DNA of 63,194 nucleotides from Verrucomicrobiota bacterium (GCA_022709905.1 JAKLHY010000045.1:1-63194), one strand, 5' to 3'. Counted from the first letter of the stretch, positions 49,505 to 59,706 are shown. A program made the numbers and translations. Notes: generated by a model not told the origin, from the letters alone.

Positions 49505-50385
49505 AATCTCTGGGCTTGGGAGTGCTCTCGCCGGGCTTTCCATTCCAGGCAGATCTTGACCGCGAGAGTGAACAGGGCGAGCAATGCCAGCAGACTGGCC
49601 ACGGCAAAAGCCGCGGTGCTGTTGTATTCGCTATAAAGCTTTTCCACCCGCAGCGGCATGGTATCGGTCAGGCCAGTGATGTGGCCGGAGACAACCGACA
49701 CGGCCCCGAATTCGCCCATGGCCCGGGCGTTGCAGAGGATGATCCCGTAGATCAAACCCCATTTGGCGGATGGCAAGGTGACCTGCCAGAATGTTTGCCA
49801 CCCGCTGGCCCCCAAGGTTAGCGCCGCCTGTTCCTGTTCCTGACCCTGAGCCTGCATCACGGGGATCAATTCGCGGGCGACGAAGGGAAATGTGACAAAG
49901 ACAGTGGCCAAGACGAGCCCGGGCAGCGCAAAAATGATCTTGATGCCATGCTCCTGCAGCCAGGGGCCCAGAATGCCTTGCAGTCCGAACAACAAAACAA
50001 AGACCAGCCCCGCCACGACGGGAGAGACCGCAAACGGCAGGTCAATCAGGGTGACCAGGAGTGTTTTGCCCCTGAAGTCAAACTTGCCAATCGCCCAGGC
50101 CGCCGCCAGTCCAAAAGTCAGGTTCAACGGCACGGTGATGGCGGTCACCGTCAGCGTCAGCCGGATCGCCGCCCAGGTGTGCGGTTCCCGGAGGGCGTCC
50201 AGATAAAAACGCCAGCCCTTGCCAAAAGCCTGCGCAAAAACATTCGCCAGAGGCAAAAGCAGGAACACGGTGAGGAAGAGCGTGCTCACCGCGATCAGCA
50301 GCCACTTCACCCAGGGCACTTCCTCGCTCGCCCGGGGTATTGTGATCCGGCGTCCGCGCGTATTCACAGGGACGGAGGCATTCAT
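49501..50385 (-). CDS. cysW: Sulfate/thiosulfate ABC transporter permease
   Basis: A 294-residue permease with six hydrophobic segments and the ABC-interaction loop (ALTLGASGWQTFWQVTLPSA). NARAMGEFGAVSVVSGHITG is typical of CysW. It imports sulfate with CysT and an ATPase. Its start overlaps the cysT stop (4 nt). CysA and a binding protein are absent from the window. Confidence 0.9.
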   Translation of the reverse strand: MNASVPVNTRGRRITIPRASEEVPWVKWLLIAVSTLFLTVFLLLPLANVFAQAFGKGWRFYLDALREPHTWAAIRLTLTVTAITVPLNLTFGLAAAWAIGKFDFRGKTLLVTLIDLPFAVSPVVAGLVFVLLFGLQGILGPWLQEHGIKIIFALPGLVLATVFVTFPFVARELIPVMQAQGQEQEQAALTLGASGWQTFWQVTLPSAKWGLIYGIILCNARAMGEFGAVSVVSGHITGLTDTMPLRVEKLYSEYNSTAAFAVASLLALLALFTLAVKICLEWKARREHSQAQRL

Positions 50386-51215
50386 GAGGACGGTGAATGA
50401 AACCGGTTGGCCCAGAGCTCGAGGGCGTTAATGACGGCCAGCAAGCCAAAGGAGGCCATCAGCAGCACCGCCGCCAAGGCGGTCGCGCCCGCATAATCAT
50501 ATTCCTCGAGCCGCATGACGATCAGAAAAGGGGCGATCTCGGTTTGAAAGGGCAGGTTGCCGGAAATGAAGACGACCGAACCGTATTCCCCAATGGCCCG
50601 CGCAAAAGCCAGGGCAAAGCCTGTGATAATCGTCGGCAGCAAGGTCGGGGCGATGATGGAGAAAAAGGTGCGCCAACGGCCGGCCCCCAGGGTGGCGGCG
50701 GCTTCCTCCACTTCACGTTCCAGGTTTTCCACAACCGGCTGAAGGGTTCTCACGACAAATGGCAGACTTACGAAGGTCAGCACAATCACGACGCCCAGAG
50801 GCGTATAAGCGCCCTTGATGCCCAAGGGAACCAGATAACGCCCCAGCCAGCCGGTTTCGGAAAAAAGGCTCGCAAACGTCAGCCCCGCCACGGCCGTCGG
50901 CAGCGCAAAAGGAAAATCCACAAGCGCATCCAGGAGACGCCGCCCGGGAAACTCATAACGGACCAGCACCCATGCCAGAAGCGTGCCAAAAACCGCATTG
51001 GTCAATGCGGCCGCCAGTGCCGCGCCAAAAGTCAAACGATAGGATGCCAAGGCGCGTTCCGTGGTCGCCAACCGCCAGAAATCACTCCACGTCAGATCCA
51101 GCGCGCGCCAGACCAACCCACCCAACGGGATCAGCACGATGACGCTCAGATACAGCCAGGTATACCCCAGCGTCAGACCAAACCCTGGCAACACGCTGTA
51201 TCGCTTCCCCATCAT
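50382..51215 (-). CDS. cysT: Sulfate/thiosulfate ABC transporter permease
   Basis: A 277-residue six-helix permease; VEEAAATLGAGRWRTFFSII is the ATPase-coupling loop and ARAIGEYGSVVFISGNLPFQ TEIAP is a CysT (CysU) signature. First gene of the minus-strand set cysT-cysW-lipoate ligase-pfkA. The gap to the next gene (51216-51399) shows no binding-protein gene and no recognisable riboswitch. Confidence 0.9.
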   Translation of the reverse strand: MMGKRYSVLPGFGLTLGYTWLYLSVIVLIPLGGLVWRALDLTWSDFWRLATTERALASYRLTFGAALAAALTNAVFGTLLAWVLVRYEFPGRRLLDALVDFPFALPTAVAGLTFASLFSETGWLGRYLVPLGIKGAYTPLGVVIVLTFVSLPFVVRTLQPVVENLEREVEEAAATLGAGRWRTFFSIIAPTLLPTIITGFALAFARAIGEYGSVVFISGNLPFQTEIAPFLIVMRLEEYDYAGATALAAVLLMASFGLLAVINALELWANRFHSPSS

Positions 51216-51399
51216 CGTCGGACCTCAGTCTATGCCAGTTTCCGCCCGGAGACACGCAAAATACCGGTGTTTTGGATTCTTTTGCTGATGGGCGGCGGAA
51301 ATTCACGGGACCCGGAAGTCACTTCCCGGATTCAACGACCGATGAACGATAAAAACATTCCCTTCAGAACTGCGCAATCCACCGCCCGCACGAGTCCAG

Positions 51400-52056
51400 T
51401 CAGGCGTGGCGCCCCAGTTGCTCAAAGTTAAGAACAGAGACAGTCTCGTCGCCCAGCGCCAGCGCGTAAACTCCGGCCTTCGTGCAGTAGCGAACGATAT
51501 CCTCGCCCAGGTTCAGGCTCGAAAAACAGGGATACAGAGGACGATTCCCGCACTCCGGAAAGAAACCTGGCAAATCCTTGATCCGCTCCAGAAAGCTGTC
51601 CACGTGCGCCACTCGGGGCGTCGCCTTTGTTTCGTTCAGGATCCAACCATTGCTGGCAATGTAAACAAAGTCAAATTCCTCGCGCCGCGCGGGATCGATG
51701 GAATGCTTGCGCTGATATCGGCACGCCGAGAGCTCCATGTCAGACAGGCCAAATAACTTGCGTCCAATCCGAGGAATATTCGGAGCAATGATATCCTCGA
51801 CAAACGATCCCATCTTCAGCGTGATCTCGCCCCAGCGTTTATTCATCGCAGCCCGTTCCTTGGCGGCGTTCTCTCGCTCCCTGGCGGCGTTTTCGAGTTC
51901 TTTGTTGACGAGATCTGTCAGGGTGTTCAATCGGGCCTCGAAGCGATCCATGCGCTGAAGCGCCGCATTTTGCGAGACAATGATCTGCCCAATCAACGCC
52001 GCATGTTCGTCCAACCGGTCTTCAACGCTCTTAAAAGCCATAACCAATCCTTCCAT
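51400..52056 (-). CDS. Coiled-coil plus PD-(D/E)XK-like protein
   Basis: A 218-residue protein. Residues ~15-85 form a heptad-rich coiled coil (ERENAAKERAAMNKRW). The C-terminal ~115 residues have EEFDFVYIASNGWILNETKA, a D...E-x-K arrangement of the restriction-endonuclease-like fold seen in DUF3782-type proteins. Such proteins are common in cyanobacteria and verrucomicrobia and have no established role. Start at 52056 or ATG 52041. Confidence 0.6.
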   Translation of the reverse strand: MEGLVMAFKSVEDRLDEHAALIGQIIVSQNAALQRMDRFEARLNTLTDLVNKELENAARERENAAKERAAMNKRWGEITLKMGSFVEDIIAPNIPRIGRKLFGLSDMELSACRYQRKHSIDPARREEFDFVYIASNGWILNETKATPRVAHVDSFLERIKDLPGFFPECGNRPLYPCFSSLNLGEDIVRYCTKAGVYALALGDETVSVLNFEQLGRHA

Positions 52057-52149
52057 CCTCAGCCTAAGACATGTTCAAAGCCCCAGCAATCCCAAAAGCG
52101 AAAACCGGGTGCATTCGGGCAATGCGAGGCTACTAGACTTGGCTGGGCT

Positions 52150-53838
52150 TCAGGCCGGTTTGTTCTCGGCCGGTTTTGCATCGAGCATTCGCCTGACCAA
52201 CCCGGCCAAATCGTGGTTATCAAAGGGTTTCGCGAGGAAAGCGACGTTGCCCATTCGGTCGGCTTGTTCGAGATCGCTATCTGAAGGGGCGCCGCTGAGC
52301 AGGATAGCGGACAGGTCGGGCTTGTGTTGGCGAAGAAGCCGCAGGGTATCCCATCCATCGGCCCCGGCCATATGAACATCGAGCAGTGCGAGATCGATCG
52401 GCGTCTCGGCCGACGTAAATTTCCGGAGGGCTTCCTCGCCGGAATCGGCCTCGACGACCTGGTAGCCTCGGAACGTGAGGACGGCGCGAACCACCAACCG
52501 GACGAGATCCTCATCATCCGCCACCAGAATCCGTTCGTGACCCTCGCGCACTCGCCCGCTGGCCGTGGGAGGATTCTCCGCGGGAGGCGGCTCGGCGGCG
52601 GCTGAGGGAACAGGCTGACTCGCGCGCGGCAGGAAAATGTGGTATTGCGTGCCTTTTCCCGGCTGGCTTTCAACCTCCATCCATCCCTGGTGCGCCTTGA
52701 CAATGTTGTAGGCGATGGAAAGGCCGAGCCCGGTGGTTTTGCCCAGGGATTTGGTGGTAAAATAGGGCTCGAACATCCGGTTGACCTGGTCGGGAGGGAT
52801 GCCCTCGCCGGTGTCGCTCACGGTCAATTGCGTAAAATCTCCCAGCCGTCGACGGGGGGCAGTGGATCCTTCACGAAACGAGACTTCATTGAGGCTGAGC
52901 GTGATCTGGCCGCCCTGGGGCATCGCCTCGCTGGCATTCATGCCCAGACTGATCAGGACTTGGGCAATCTGGCTTTCGTCGGCCATGGTATAGCCCTGCG
53001 GGCGGCGGGGTAGGAGGCAGGAAACGTTGAATTTCGGCCCCAAAGTCCGTTGCAGCGTGGCGGCCGCTTCTTCTATCGTGGACCCGAGAGGAATCGGTTT
53101 GAGTTTCGGCTCCGAGCGCCGGCTGAAGGTCGCCAGTTTCCCGATCAATTCGGCGCCCCTGCGAGCGCTGGTCTGGGCCAGGAGCAGGTAATCCCGCAAG
53201 GAATCAGGCAGTTCCTTGGCATACAGGGCCAGGTCAATATGCGAGAGAATGCCGGTCAGGATGTTGTTGAAATCATGGGCGATGCCCGCGGCCAGGGCGC
53301 TGATGGCCTGGGTTTTTTCGGACTGATGGAAGGCCATATCCATTTGCTGCCGCCGGGACTCGTCCCGCAACAGGAATACAAACAAACGCTGATCCACCAG
53401 AACGGTGTCCTGGATGGTTATGGCCAGAGGCAAAGGCCCCTCGCTGGTCCGCTGCGATGGCAGAGTGCGGATGGTCCGCAGGGGGGAGGGAGCGAGTTTG
53501 AGCTGCTCCCATCCAACTTGAACCAGGAGCTCGGCCACCCCAGGAAAGTCGGCAATGGGGCCTTCGGACATTTCCGCCTGCTCGCTCCGCGTCAAGCGCC
53601 GGGCCACTCGATTCAAGTATACAATCCGCTCGCGATCACTGACACACAAAAGGCCATCCTCCAGGATATTCAGCAACGCGGCTAGGAGGTGGATTGGAGG
53701 CAGCTCATGCATGGCGGTCGGCCTTGTGATTTTGGCGTCAATGTTTTGGAACATGGCCGCGTCGTCAAGGCTGAAATTGTCAGGGCCGGCCTCCTGGAGG
53801 CTTGAAATCGAGAAATAATTTAAGAACACTAGGGGCAT
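52150..53838 (-). CDS. Hybrid histidine kinase with C-terminal receiver
   Basis: A ~562-residue cytosolic kinase: PAS-like N-terminus (ILEDGLLCVSDRERIVYLNR), dimerisation/phosphoacceptor helix ALAAGIAHDFNNILTGIL, ATPase domain (QVLISLGMNASEAMPQGGQI, DTGEGIPPDQVNRMFEPYFT, TTGLGLSIAYNIV) and a receiver (ILVADDEDLVRLVVRAVLTF ... LALLDVHMAGADGW, phosphoacceptor Asp). No membrane segments. Likely start ATG 53712 or the frame start at 53838. Divergent from the next kinase, so the short gap (53839-53973) likely holds both promoters. Confidence 0.88.
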   Translation of the reverse strand: MPLVFLNYFSISSLQEAGPDNFSLDDAAMFQNIDAKITRPTAMHELPPIHLLAALLNILEDGLLCVSDRERIVYLNRVARRLTRSEQAEMSEGPIADFPGVAELLVQVGWEQLKLAPSPLRTIRTLPSQRTSEGPLPLAITIQDTVLVDQRLFVFLLRDESRRQQMDMAFHQSEKTQAISALAAGIAHDFNNILTGILSHIDLALYAKELPDSLRDYLLLAQTSARRGAELIGKLATFSRRSEPKLKPIPLGSTIEEAAATLQRTLGPKFNVSCLLPRRPQGYTMADESQIAQVLISLGMNASEAMPQGGQITLSLNEVSFREGSTAPRRRLGDFTQLTVSDTGEGIPPDQVNRMFEPYFTTKSLGKTTGLGLSIAYNIVKAHQGWMEVESQPGKGTQYHIFLPRASQPVPSAAAEPPPAENPPTASGRVREGHERILVADDEDLVRLVVRAVLTFRGYQVVEADSGEEALRKFTSAETPIDLALLDVHMAGADGWDTLRLLRQHKPDLSAILLSGAPSDSDLEQADRMGNVAFLAKPFDNHDLAGLVRRMLDAKPAENKPA

Positions 53839-53997
53839 CGCCGATAAGCTTGATGGTGAATTGGTGGCAACCCGCAGAGGTCCATTCCGTCAAGCCCCTC
53901 CGGTTTCGGCGATGGGAGGGAGGGGATGGATTGTCGCGGGCTGTCAGCCGGTTCGCCAGCGGATGGACGCGCCATGAGGAAAAAAATCAGCGGCACC

Positions 53998-55956
53998 ATG
54001 AGTGAATCGTGGGATAACGGACAGGTTTCGCCGGTGTTGCAGGAACCGCCCGCCTTGAGATTCTGGCTGGAAGGGGGCATGGCCGTGCTGAACTCCGATC
54101 GGCAGGTGGTGGAGGTCAACCAGGCCCTCGCCGACTGGTTACAGCTCGAATCGCAAGCCTGCCAGGGCAAGCCCTTCGATGAGCTGCTGCGTCAGAAGCA
54201 TCAGGAATGGCGCCCATCCATCGACGAATGTCTGGCCCTGAAAACGAATTTCAGCCGGGTCCAGATCTCCGCGCTCACCGGCACAAACCGCCATTGGTTC
54301 TGCCTCGAAACCGCCCGCAATCCGGGGGGGATTTTTGTCCGCCTGGATTCGGTGTTGCCCCCGCAAGAAGAATTGGCCGAGGGCGGCTGGTCCGAATTCC
54401 TCCAAAGCGAACCGGGACGGCGCAATCTTTTCGTGCGTTTGCTGCGGACCGAAACGCTTTTGGACAACCTGGTCAATCGTTGGCCGGGGGTGATTTTCAG
54501 CCAGAGAGCGGACCTCAGTTTCCAATTCGTAAGCCCCAAAATGGAGGAACTTACCGGGGTTTGCCTCCAAGACTGGCAGCGGCAGCCGCACAAGTTCTGG
54601 CATGTGGTTCATGAGTCCGATGTCGAGGAACTTCGGCAGCAATTGAAGCGGGCTCAACAATCGCCCCAGGGCGTCACCACCACCTATCGTATCCGCAACG
54701 CGCAGACCGGCCGGGTGGCCTACATCCTGGAGCACCGCCAGGCCATTGCCAGCGAGAGCGGACTCCTCCTGGGCTACGAGGGCGTCTGGCTCGATGTCAC
54801 CCGGCAAACTATCGCCGAAAAACGGCTCTCCACAGCCGCCTGGAAGGAAACACTCGCGGTGCTGACCATGGGATTGGCCCATGATTTCAGCAATATCATG
54901 GCCGGCATCCATTCTTTGAGCGAATCCTTCCTCACCCAGATCAAGGCCGATCACCCCTTCCATGAGGGGCTCGCCCTGATTAAACACCACTCGCTCCAGG
55001 CCAGCCAGCTGGTCCATCGCATCATCAACCTCCACCATGGCAAGACCGGTGAACGCCATTATCACAACCTGAATGAGATCGTCTCCGATCTCGTCGATCT
55101 TGTGCAGAAAATCCTGCCTCGGCGGGTGCAAGTCACGACCTTGCTGGCTCCGGAGGCCTTGCCATTGTATGTGGACGCCGTCGAATTCCGCCAGGTGATC
55201 ATCAACCTGACCATCAACGCGGCGGATGCCATGCCTCAGGGCGGCAAGCTGCTCGTCCAGACCTCGATGCACGATGATTATCCGGTGTGCGGTCACGTGG
55301 AAGGCTCCTGGCCGAGGCTGCCTGCCATCTGCCTGACGGTCCAGGACGACGGTTGCGGCATCCACGCCCGTTATCTGGCCTCCATTTTTGATCCATTCTT
55401 CACCACCAAGGCGATGAACAAGGGATCGGGGCTCGGACTTTATAATGCCCGCCTTTTTGTGGAGAAACATCAGGGCGCCATCTCGGTCGACTCGACCGAG
55501 GGCGCAGGCACTTGTTTCCGAATCTGGCTGCCACAAGCCGATTTTACCGAGGCCGAGCGCGAGATGACCGAGGCCGTCCCCCCCCGCCGCAGCCTGCTCC
55601 TGGCCGGCGTCGCCGGATCCTTGCTGGACGAAACGACAGAGTTTCTGCGGATTCACGGCTATCATGTGGTGGCGGCCAACACCCCATCCTCCGCCCGCGA
55701 GCACCTGCGCAACAGCGAGTATTCCTTTGTGGGTCTGATGCTGCTGATTGAACCCAAGGACCGCGATTTCACACCTCTGGTTCGGGAGGTTCGTCGCGAA
55801 AAAAGACCGCTTCAGGTGATTCTTCAGGTGATCGGCGGACACCCGGATGAATTGGAGACACCGCTGGCGCGAGAAACCGATCTGGTGATCACACCGGATC
55901 TTTCAGGGGACGCGGTGTTGGAAAAACTGCGGACCGCCTTCGATCACGGGGTATGA
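53998..55956 (+). CDS. Histidine kinase with degenerate receiver-like domain
   Basis: A ~652-residue PAS-PAS kinase. PAS segments cover ~1-280, the H-box is LTMGLAHDFSNIMAGIHSLS (His295 counting from ATG 53998), and the ATPase boxes are INLTINAADAMPQGGK, DDGCGIHARYLASIFDPFFT and GSGLGLYNARLFVE. The C-terminal 120 residues fold like a receiver (SLLLAGVAGSLLDETTEFLR) but the phosphoacceptor Asp and the acidic pocket are absent. ATG 53974 is an alternative start. The HD-GYP regulator begins 7 nt after its stop. Confidence 0.82.
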   Translation: MSESWDNGQVSPVLQEPPALRFWLEGGMAVLNSDRQVVEVNQALADWLQLESQACQGKPFDELLRQKHQEWRPSIDECLALKTNFSRVQISALTGTNRHWFCLETARNPGGIFVRLDSVLPPQEELAEGGWSEFLQSEPGRRNLFVRLLRTETLLDNLVNRWPGVIFSQRADLSFQFVSPKMEELTGVCLQDWQRQPHKFWHVVHESDVEELRQQLKRAQQSPQGVTTTYRIRNAQTGRVAYILEHRQAIASESGLLLGYEGVWLDVTRQTIAEKRLSTAAWKETLAVLTMGLAHDFSNIMAGIHSLSESFLTQIKADHPFHEGLALIKHHSLQASQLVHRIINLHHGKTGERHYHNLNEIVSDLVDLVQKILPRRVQVTTLLAPEALPLYVDAVEFRQVIINLTINAADAMPQGGKLLVQTSMHDDYPVCGHVEGSWPRLPAICLTVQDDGCGIHARYLASIFDPFFTTKAMNKGSGLGLYNARLFVEKHQGAISVDSTEGAGTCFRIWLPQADFTEAEREMTEAVPPRRSLLLAGVAGSLLDETTEFLRIHGYHVVAANTPSSAREHLRNSEYSFVGLMLLIEPKDRDFTPLVREVRREKRPLQVILQVIGGHPDELETPLARETDLVITPDLSGDAVLEKLRTAFDHGV

Positions 55957-55963
55957 GGAGTCT

Positions 55964-57244
55964 ATGATGACCGCGGATGACAAAACCACAGAACAATCGC
56001 TCCATCGGATCCTGGTGGTGGATGACGAGGAAATCGTGCTGGTCGCCCTCCGAGACACCCTGCGCCGCGAAGGATTCGAAGTGGTGACGGCCTCCAACGC
56101 CGTCCAAGGCCTGGAGGCCCTCAAGAAGTGGCAGTTCTCGGTGATCATGACCGATCACCAAATGCCGATGCTGACCGGCTTGGAGTTTCTGGCGCAGGTC
56201 AAGGAGATCCAGCCCGACGCCACCCGGATTCTGATCACCGCCGTTCTCAGCCTCAACACGGTGATCGACGCGATCAACAAGGGCGAAATCTACCGGTTCA
56301 TCGTCAAACCCTGGCTCCGAGAGGAACTGCTGGCGACTGTAAAGAACGCCGTCCAGCGATACGAGCTGATTTGCCGCAACGCCGTGCTCCAGGCCGCGAC
56401 GCTCAGCATGAACGAAAAGCTGAAGTCTCTGAACCGATCGTTGGAAGTGCAGATTGCCCGGGTCGAAACTCAGAACCAGCAGCTCGCCGAATTAAATCAG
56501 GCGCTCTCGCAGAACCTGCAGCGCTCCGTCTCGCTGTGTGTCCAAATCATGGAGACCTTTTATCCCGTGCTCGGCAGTCACGCCCGGCGTGTTTACGAAA
56601 TCTCCCGGGCGATGGGTTTGGGGCTCTCTCTGCCGTCTGACAAGCAACAAGTCCTTGAATTCGGGGCTTGGCTGCACGATGTCGGGCTCCTGGGCGTGCC
56701 TCGACAGATCATCCGTCGCTGGCACCAGAACGAGTCTCTCTCCGAGGCCGAACAGGCCCTCATCGAACACCATCCCGTGCTCGGGCAGGAACTCGTGGGC
56801 TTTGTCCAGCCTTTGGCTGGAGTCGGCGTCGTCATCCGCTCTCACCATGAGCAATTCGACGGTTCGGGATACCCGGATCAGCTGGCCGGCGAAGCCATCC
56901 CCTGGCTGGGACGGCTGCTGGCGGTCGCGGTGAGTTATGCCGAGAGCAACTATGCCGGCTCCGACGCGGTGGAAGCCATCAAACTGGGCAGCGGGAAGAT
57001 ATTTGATCCGGATGCGGTCAGGCTTTTTCTCCGGACATTGCCACGGGCGGTCGTGCCTCGGAAAGAACGCGAGGTGCTGTTGTCCGAGCTGAAACCCGGC
57101 ATGATCCTGGCCAAGGGCATTTATACGGCCAACGGCTTGCTCCTTATCCCGGAAGGACAGGAACTCAGCGAACCTTACATCGATAAGCTGCGGAACCATA
57201 ACCGGATTAACCCCATCAGCCAGTCCCTCCTGGTTTATGTCTAG
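55964..57244 (+). CDS. Response regulator with HD-GYP domain
   Basis: A 426-residue regulator. Receiver: RILVVDDEEIVLVALRDTLR, phosphoacceptor in VIMTDHQMPMLTG, Lys in RFIVKPW. The linker is coiled coil (~140-190). HD-GYP: LHDVGLLGVPRQIIRRW, EHHPVLGQELVGF and RSHHEQFDGSGYPDQLAGEA, the full set for hydrolysis of cyclic di-GMP. Probably phosphorylated by one of the neighbouring kinases and so links the kinase block to c-di-GMP signalling. Confidence 0.92.
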   Translation: MMTADDKTTEQSLHRILVVDDEEIVLVALRDTLRREGFEVVTASNAVQGLEALKKWQFSVIMTDHQMPMLTGLEFLAQVKEIQPDATRILITAVLSLNTVIDAINKGEIYRFIVKPWLREELLATVKNAVQRYELICRNAVLQAATLSMNEKLKSLNRSLEVQIARVETQNQQLAELNQALSQNLQRSVSLCVQIMETFYPVLGSHARRVYEISRAMGLGLSLPSDKQQVLEFGAWLHDVGLLGVPRQIIRRWHQNESLSEAEQALIEHHPVLGQELVGFVQPLAGVGVVIRSHHEQFDGSGYPDQLAGEAIPWLGRLLAVAVSYAESNYAGSDAVEAIKLGSGKIFDPDAVRLFLRTLPRAVVPRKEREVLLSELKPGMILAKGIYTANGLLLIPEGQELSEPYIDKLRNHNRINPISQSLLVYV

Positions 57245-57280
57245 CCCGCTCTTGCCACATCCTCCGAAGCCCGACCGCCC

Positions 57281-59614
57281 ATGATCTCTCCGCCCGCCTC
57301 AATGCCCCAATCGCCCGCGGCGGCCATGCCCGCCTCCCGGAATCATTGGTGGAGATGTCTCTTCGAGCAATCCGAGGATGGCCAGCTGGTCTGCCGGGAC
57401 GACGGGCGGGTGTATGAGGCCAACTCGCGCGCCACACAGCTGCTGGGCGCCCCAGCGCATGCCGCGGAGGGCGGGGAAAACCGGCTGACCTCACGGTTCA
57501 CCGCGACCACCGCTCGGAAACTGCGCGAACTCCTCGACCGTCAAACGGGACGACAGGAAACCTTGTCAGCGGTGCCGGTGTTGAGCGAGGGACGCATCGT
57601 CCTGATGGCCGATTTGCAGGTAACCCCCCTCGGCGAAGGATTCTCCCTCGTCACCGTCAAAGACGCCAGCCGGCGCTGGCGCATGGAATCCCATGTCCAA
57701 CGGCTGGTCACGGCCGTGGATTCGACGCCCGACGTGATTTTCATCACCGACGCCGAGTTCAGGCTGGCCTTTGTGAATGCCGCCTTCCAGACCGTGACGG
57801 GTCATACCATCGAAGAAGCCCTCGGCAACAGCACCCATTTCCTGCGCGCCTCCTCCGAACAGTCCCGAATCGACGAATCCCTGGCGCGCGTGGCCGCCGG
57901 CCACGATTGGCGGGGAGAACTGATCAATTGCCGCCGGGACGGATCTCTCTACATGGTGGAGTCTTCCATCTCACCCATTTTCGATCACAAAGGCGCGTTC
58001 CTCGGCTGCGTGGCCTTCGAGCGCGACATCACCCAGAACCGCCGTCTTCAGGATGAGTTGCGGATCGAACGCAACTACGCTCTGAGCATCATCAACTCCC
58101 TGGACTCGGCCGTCTACACCATCGATCATCAGTTTTGTCTGAGCCACATCAATGACGGCTGGAAGAAGATGCCGCCCCGGCATGGTTGGCTGTATCTCCA
58201 GGAACCGCCGTGCGCGGGGCGATCCCTGTTGGATTACGTCGAGGATCCGGAGCGGCAACTGGAATTGCAGATGATCTTCCAGTCGGTCCTGGCCAACGGC
58301 CAATCGCAGGAAATTCAGGCCACCGGCGATCAAGGCGATCATTGGCTGATCAAGATTGCCCCCTGGCTGCACGAGGGCGAAATTCGTGGATTGCTCTATG
58401 GGGTCACCAATCAGACCCGGTTCCACGAACTCCAATGCCAGCTTTACCAGGCCCAGAAAATGGAGGTCATCGGCGCCCTGGCTGCCGGCGTCGCCCACGA
58501 TTTCAACAATCTCCTCCAGGCCATCCGCGGCAACATCGGCCTCCTGCTGCTCGAATCCCAGGAGGACAGGGAAAACTTCCACAACCTCCAACAGGCCGAC
58601 CAGGCGGCCGCTCGAGCGGCCGAGATCACCCAGCAGTTGCTCTCCTTCAGCCGGGTTTCGGACGAGGAAGACACCATCCTGGATTTCAACCAGGTCATCC
58701 AGGAAGCCGGCCTGTTGTTCAAGCGGTCCCTGATGAGCAAAGTCGAACTGGTGCTCCAGCCCGAGACCCAGCCTTTGGCGGTTCGCGTGGATGGCACCCG
58801 GGCCCAGCAGCTGCTCCTCAACCTCTGCGTGAACGCTCAGGATGCCATGATGCCCCAGGGCGGCCGCATTACCATCACCAACCGGAGCGTCATCCTCACG
58901 CCGGAACAAAAACGGCGCTGCGCCCGGGTCGACACCGATCAATTCCTGCACTGCACCGTCGCCGACACCGGTTGCGGCATCAAAACCGAACTGATCCAGC
59001 ACATTTTCGATCCGTTTTTTACCACAAAAGGGAAGGGCAAAGGAACGGGCCTGGGGCTGGCAATTGTCCGAAGCATCATTGACCAGGCCGGCGGTTTTGT
59101 TGATGTCGAAAGCCATCCGGGAACCGGCACGGCTTTCCATATCTACCTGCCTCTCTCCAAAGGCGAAATCACCGCAAAACCCAAGGTCTCACGAGCTCGC
59201 CTCAGCCGGGGTTCCGGCCGCATCCTGGTCGTGGACGACCTCGATCTTGTGCTGGATTTCACCCGCACCTTCCTTCGCGCCGTCGGGTACGACGTCACGG
59301 TAGCCACCAGCGCGGAAGACGCCCTCGAAATCCTGGACCGATCGAAATCCCCGGTCCAACTCCTGTTTACCGACTATAACATGACCGGCATGAATGGCTG
59401 GCAGCTGATCCAGAAAGCCCGCAGCCAATGGCCCCAGATGAAATTCGTCCTGACCACGGGCTATATCGATGACTTGGTCCGCCATGAGATCCAGCACGAT
59501 CCAACCATCCGGGTTCTGGAAAAACCCTTCCAGATGCGGGACGCCGCCGATCTCATCGCCGACCTCCTCCAGTCCTCATCCCCTTCCCCGCCAGACGAAT
59601 CCCAGATCCCCTGA
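57281..59614 (+). CDS. Multi-PAS hybrid histidine kinase
   Basis: A 777-residue soluble kinase: three PAS-like domains (~40-125, ~145-265, ~265-375; PDVIFITDAEFRLAFVNAAF is clear), H-box AAGVAHDFNNLLQAIRGNIG (His406), ATPase (LCVNAQDAMMPQGGRITI, DTGCGIKTELIQHIFDPFFT, KGTGLGLAIVRSII) and receiver (ILVVDDLDLVLDFTRTFLRA; LLFTDYNMTGMNGW, Asp698). Start ATG 57281. 37 nt after the HD-GYP gene, probably same operon. Confidence 0.9.
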   Translation: MISPPASMPQSPAAAMPASRNHWWRCLFEQSEDGQLVCRDDGRVYEANSRATQLLGAPAHAAEGGENRLTSRFTATTARKLRELLDRQTGRQETLSAVPVLSEGRIVLMADLQVTPLGEGFSLVTVKDASRRWRMESHVQRLVTAVDSTPDVIFITDAEFRLAFVNAAFQTVTGHTIEEALGNSTHFLRASSEQSRIDESLARVAAGHDWRGELINCRRDGSLYMVESSISPIFDHKGAFLGCVAFERDITQNRRLQDELRIERNYALSIINSLDSAVYTIDHQFCLSHINDGWKKMPPRHGWLYLQEPPCAGRSLLDYVEDPERQLELQMIFQSVLANGQSQEIQATGDQGDHWLIKIAPWLHEGEIRGLLYGVTNQTRFHELQCQLYQAQKMEVIGALAAGVAHDFNNLLQAIRGNIGLLLLESQEDRENFHNLQQADQAAARAAEITQQLLSFSRVSDEEDTILDFNQVIQEAGLLFKRSLMSKVELVLQPETQPLAVRVDGTRAQQLLLNLCVNAQDAMMPQGGRITITNRSVILTPEQKRRCARVDTDQFLHCTVADTGCGIKTELIQHIFDPFFTTKGKGKGTGLGLAIVRSIIDQAGGFVDVESHPGTGTAFHIYLPLSKGEITAKPKVSRARLSRGSGRILVVDDLDLVLDFTRTFLRAVGYDVTVATSAEDALEILDRSKSPVQLLFTDYNMTGMNGWQLIQKARSQWPQMKFVLTTGYIDDLVRHEIQHDPTIRVLEKPFQMRDAADLIADLLQSSSPSPPDESQIP

Positions 59615-59706
59615 AGGTTCCCGCCTCCTGCCTCCTGCCGCATAGTCCCAGATCGTATGAGGTCCCGGCTTTTTGCCTGACATCATGTCTGGACAGGCTC
59701 CCTAAA

